Below are positions 24,102-26,670 of a stretch of 26,670 nucleotides of DNA, piece by piece. This DNA is from Stenotrophomonas maltophilia (GTDB taxonomy: Bacteria > Pseudomonadota > Gammaproteobacteria > Xanthomonadales > Xanthomonadaceae): contig DGIP01000086.1 of NCBI GenBank assembly GCA_002386405.1, positions 1 to 26,670 on the forward strand. The letters are read 5' to 3'. How positions within the stretch are numbered: position 1 is the first letter of the stretch; the number at the start of each line of letters is the position of its first letter. Under the pieces are notes generated by a model, which worked only from the letters and a program-made list of their open reading frames with translations, had not been told where the DNA came from and did no database searches. A program made the position numbers and the translations under genes.

Positions 24102-24965
24102 GAGCAGCGGAATATCCTCTTCCCTGGTCGGGAAGCCAAATGCCTCCCGCTTCCTGCGGATGTGCTCAGGCATCGGCGGACGCGGGATGTTTCGTGCGAC
24201 CAGCCACTGCTGGCTCTTTTTCTGCCATGGAAGCAGGTCGGGCGTCGTGACCTCCCAATAGATATCGTCGACCATCCGCATCGGTGGTGCCTCGCCCGAG
24301 CCGGTAAGTACTTTGGTCTTGATTGTCGGGTCTGCGCCGTGCTCCAGGAGCCAATAGACGTAGTTGAAGCCGCCTCGGCTGGTGTACAGGCTCAGTATGG
24401 TGTCTGCAGAGCCAAGGTTCGGTTCATTGACGTTGGCGCCGTTTTCCACAAGAAGCTGCACGTTCTTCCACTGATTTCCGCTCAGGAACGCCACATACAT
24501 CAATGTCTCCCTTGCGGAGCTGCGGGTATTGGGATCGCCGCGGTGTTTGAGCAGAAGCTCGAGAAATCGTGGGTCCTCCATCTTGGCTGCGTACACCATG
24601 GCGTTGTTGAAGCCAAGCCTGCGCCCGTCAACCACCTTGAACTCCCGCGCATTGGGATCGGCGCCATTCTCCAGCAACGCGCGCAACCCATCGAGGTTTT
24701 GCGCCCGCAGCGGCCATGCAATCAGAGGAATGCCGTCGCGACGGGCAAAGGTTTTGTCGGGATCGACACCTTCATCCTTGATCCAGTGGCGAATGGCTGC
24801 CGCGTCACCGTTCTCCGCCGCGATAGCCAATTGCAACGCATTTCCGTCGAAATAGTCACCGGCGCCATGTGAAGACGATGCCGCACACCCGTTGACGAGA
24901 AAAAGTGTGAGCCATGCCGCACTTAAGAGGGCTTTTGTCATCGCGTTGTGAAGACTGATGCGCAT
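24099..24965 (-). CDS. Ankyrin-repeat lipoprotein, probable immunity protein
   Basis: The 288-residue protein has an N-terminal lipoprotein signal with VNGC (Cys27), so it should sit in the periplasm on a membrane anchor. The rest is built of ankyrin repeats: ALQLAIAAENGDAAAIRHWI, LDGLRALLENGADPNA, PRFLELLLKHRGDPNT, WKNVQLLVENGANVNE and YVYWLLEHGADPTI, followed by a basic tail. The ATG at 24965 is chosen because AGGA lies 5 bases upstream. Ankyrin lipoproteins of this sort often neighbour secreted lipase or phospholipase toxins and neutralise them. Here the divergent neighbour is a lipase-like gene. G+C is lower than in flanking genes (31 of 60 bases at 24421-24480). Immunity is inferred from context. 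Confidence 0.82.
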   Translation of the reverse strand: MRISLHNAMTKALLSAAWLTLFLVNGCAASSSHGAGDYFDGNALQLAIAAENGDAAAIRHWIKDEGVDPDKTFARRDGIPLIAWPLRAQNLDGLRALLENGADPNAREFKVVDGRRLGFNNAMVYAAKMEDPRFLELLLKHRGDPNTRSSARETLMYVAFLSGNQWKNVQLLVENGANVNEPNLGSADTILSLYTSRGGFNYVYWLLEHGADPTIKTKVLTGSGEAPPMRMVDDIYWEVTTPDLLPWQKKSQQWLVARNIPRPPMPEHIRRKREAFGFPTREEDIPLL

Positions 24966-25078
24966 GATCATCCTGATGTTGAGCCCCTGAAGGGGTGACA
25001 TTAGCAAAGTGTTCTGTTATTCGATAAGCAGCGCGGCTCGGGGGGATCGCGCGCCTTCACTGTGCAATGGAGCTTGCC
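24966..25078. promoter_or_regulatory. Divergent promoter region of the lipase and ankyrin genes
   Basis: These 113 bases must serve both genes. CCCCT-GA-AGGGG at 24984-24995 is a short perfect inverted repeat close to the ankyrin start. TTAGCA and GATAAG with a 16-base spacer (from 25001) is a weak promoter candidate toward the lipase gene. An in-frame ATG at 25067 would extend the lipase by four codons. Confidence 0.35.
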
Positions 25079-26670
25079 ATGAGTGGTCCCGATACCGAAG
25101 CGCGTGCCCGCGCCATCCAGGAACAGAATCTTCTTGTCGAGCAGCTGCGTGAAAGCGGCAATGACAACGAAGCGAATCGTCTCCAGGAAACCTATCACGC
25201 GCGCGAGATGTCTGGTCTTGCTGCGGATGTGTATCAATCTGCGAATCACGACGGTGAGCCGCCGGTCGGTTGGAAGCGTGCAAGTACGGATCCTGAAGCG
25301 ATGCGTGCCGCTGGCATCAACATGTCTGACGAAGAGTTGCGGGATCTCCTGCAGCCCCCGCAGTCTGGTTTTCGGGCAGAAATCTATCTACCTGACAAGC
25401 GTGTGTTTGGTGAGGACGCAAAGCCCGTGGTTGTCTACAAGGGATCAACTGGCCCGATCGTTGATCCGCTTGCTCCGGACGGGAGACGCGAATCGGGCGG
25501 CGAAGATTTCCTCAACAATGGGCAGCAGGGCATCGGGATGCGTAGTGATTACTACGACCGCGCCATGCTCCTGGCAACCCGCTTGAAAGCGGAAACAGGC
25601 GGCGGTTTCGAAATCGCCGGCCACTCCCTCGGCGGCGGCATGGCGTCCGCCGCCTCTGCCGTCACCGGCGCCCGCGCCACCACCTTCAACGCCGCCGGCC
25701 TGCACCCGGATACGCCGGCGCGCTATGCCAAAGACAACGGCCTGCCCACCTTCAATCCGCAGGAGACCGTACACACCTACCAGACCAGCGGTGAGGTGCT
25801 CAACGATGTGCAGAACGGGATGCAGCGCCTCAACGAACAGCAGCGACACGCCTACGGGCTGCTGGCCAACGAAGCCAGCATGCTGATGCGCGAACCGCTG
25901 ATGCAGGCCAAGGTGGCGGAGAAGATGCGCGAGATGCTGCCGCCCGGTGCACAGACCGCAGCCGCGCAGTTTGTCGAACAGCTGGCCACCAAGCCGGGCT
26001 ACGAGGCCCTTCGCGATATCCCGGTCGCGGCGGGGCGCATGGAGTTGGTGCTCGATCCCAAGACCCGCGATGCGCAGGAGCGGCTGGTGGATCGCGCGCG
26101 TACGGACGCCCCCAGCCAGGTAGCCGAGCTGGCCGGACCGTTGTCCAAGGTGCTGCACGCGGCCGCGCACGGCATGCACAACGGGCGGGTAGTGGGCGAA
26201 GTGGTGGAGAAGGGGGGGGCAACGGCGGCCCACGTCCTTGACCGCACCGGCGACGCCGTGGAGCAGGTCGCCCGCGTGCAGGGCATGGTGGTTGGCAAGG
26301 TGGTCGACATGGGCTCGACCACGCTGCAGGTGAGCGCCAAGGCCACCACCACCGTGTATGCCCAGGGCCGCGAATTGACCGGGATGATCGAGTCCACGGC
26401 ACATCGCGTGGAATCGCGCGCGCAGTCCGGAATGCTGTCGGTGGCCTCATGGGGCGCGGGCAAGCTGGGGTTCGACAACGTCGCCAAGGATCTCGACAGC
26501 CGCGCCGATTCCGTACACGCCGCCGGCCAGGCGCGCGCCACCGCGGCAACTCGCGATGCCCGGGAGGACGCCGATGCGGCCCGCGCCGCTGGCCAGCGCA
26601 CCGCCGACAGCATCGACCGTAACGGCCAATGGGTGGCCGGTAAGCTGCAGAATGGGTATGCCACGGCCGG
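25079..26670 (+). CDS. Lipase-like secreted effector, N-terminal part
   Basis: The first 530 residues are visible; the gene runs off the right edge. There is no signal peptide. The sequence has an alpha/beta-hydrolase core with VVVYKGSTG at about 117-125 (class 3 lipase-like strand), a segment EDFLNNGQQGIGM, and the nucleophile elbow GHSLGGG with Ser183. After about residue 240 the protein is long, helical and rich in Ala, Val and Gln, without recognised domains. In Xanthomonas and Stenotrophomonas such proteins often end in an XVIPCD-type domain for type IV secretion into rival bacteria, which would lie beyond the window. The ATG at 25079 has GGAG 6 bases upstream. Base composition changes sharply near 25600, and a run of eight G lies at 26212-26219. 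Lipase class is likely; the effector role is inferred. Confidence 0.8.
   Translation, partial: MSGPDTEARARAIQEQNLLVEQLRESGNDNEANRLQETYHAREMSGLAADVYQSANHDGEPPVGWKRASTDPEAMRAAGINMSDEELRDLLQPPQSGFRAEIYLPDKRVFGEDAKPVVVYKGSTGPIVDPLAPDGRRESGGEDFLNNGQQGIGMRSDYYDRAMLLATRLKAETGGGFEIAGHSLGGGMASAASAVTGARATTFNAAGLHPDTPARYAKDNGLPTFNPQETVHTYQTSGEVLNDVQNGMQRLNEQQRHAYGLLANEASMLMREPLMQAKVAEKMREMLPPGAQTAAAQFVEQLATKPGYEALRDIPVAAGRMELVLDPKTRDAQERLVDRARTDAPSQVAELAGPLSKVLHAAAHGMHNGRVVGEVVEKGGATAAHVLDRTGDAVEQVARVQGMVVGKVVDMGSTTLQVSAKATTTVYAQGRELTGMIESTAHRVESRAQSGMLSVASWGAGKLGFDNVAKDLDSRADSVHAAGQARATAATRDAREDADAARAAGQRTADSIDRNGQWVAGKLQNGYATA

Overview
The window looks like chromosomal DNA from a high-GC gammaproteobacterium of the Xanthomonas/Stenotrophomonas group, most likely Stenotrophomonas. 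The reasons are the strong G/C bias at third codon positions, the tryptophan dioxygenase whose functional residues keep the numbering known from Xanthomonas campestris, a six-gene Mrp operon with fused A and B subunits, and several short GTAG-headed hairpin repeats of the kind described from S. maltophilia. The genus is an inference. No rRNA, tRNA, CRISPR array, insertion sequence or prophage was seen.

Layout. Positions 1-3147 (minus) hold a branched-chain (or pyruvate-type) 2-oxoacid dehydrogenase operon: E1 alpha, E1 beta, a small SH3-type protein and the start of the lipoyl E2, which runs off the left edge. Next come kynA (3485-4363), a POT peptide transporter with a downstream thioredoxin-like lipoprotein (4607-6723) closed by a clear terminator, and an unrecognised protein with a C-terminal membrane hairpin (6825-7964). 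A divergent MarR regulator faces the tyrosine-degradation pair hppD-hmgA (7965-11033), with a palindrome inside the predicted hppD promoter. Then follow an unrecognised minus-strand protein, a lipoprotein and a YrbG-type Ca/Na antiporter. A six-gene mrp/pha cation/proton antiporter operon (13435-19393, minus) fills the middle. To its right are an Mpo1-like membrane protein, purC, a small membrane-anchored J-protein, rpe plus a GNAT acetyltransferase, and a YegS-type lipid kinase. The right end holds an ankyrin-repeat lipoprotein divergent from the N-terminal 530 residues of a GxSxG lipase-like protein.

How the genes work together. The left two thirds is catabolic and transport housekeeping: branched-chain 2-oxoacids (also primers for iso-fatty acids in this family), tryptophan, tyrosine and peptides, with ion homeostasis by the CaCA and Mrp antiporters. 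Mrp subunits overlap by 1-4 bases, which suggests translational coupling. Short hairpin repeats sit at gene ends, and two of them supply the stop codons of three genes.

The most interesting regions are three. First, the right-hand lipase/ankyrin pair looks like a secreted antibacterial lipase and its periplasmic immunity protein; the immunity gene and only the first third of the sequenced lipase part share a lower-GC composition, as if exchanged together. Second, the gap 22912-23132 carries an intrinsic terminator on the minus strand with no gene in front of it, preceded by two further hairpins: a candidate small RNA. Third, an 86-base nested inverted repeat lies between the Mpo1-like gene and the mrp operon.
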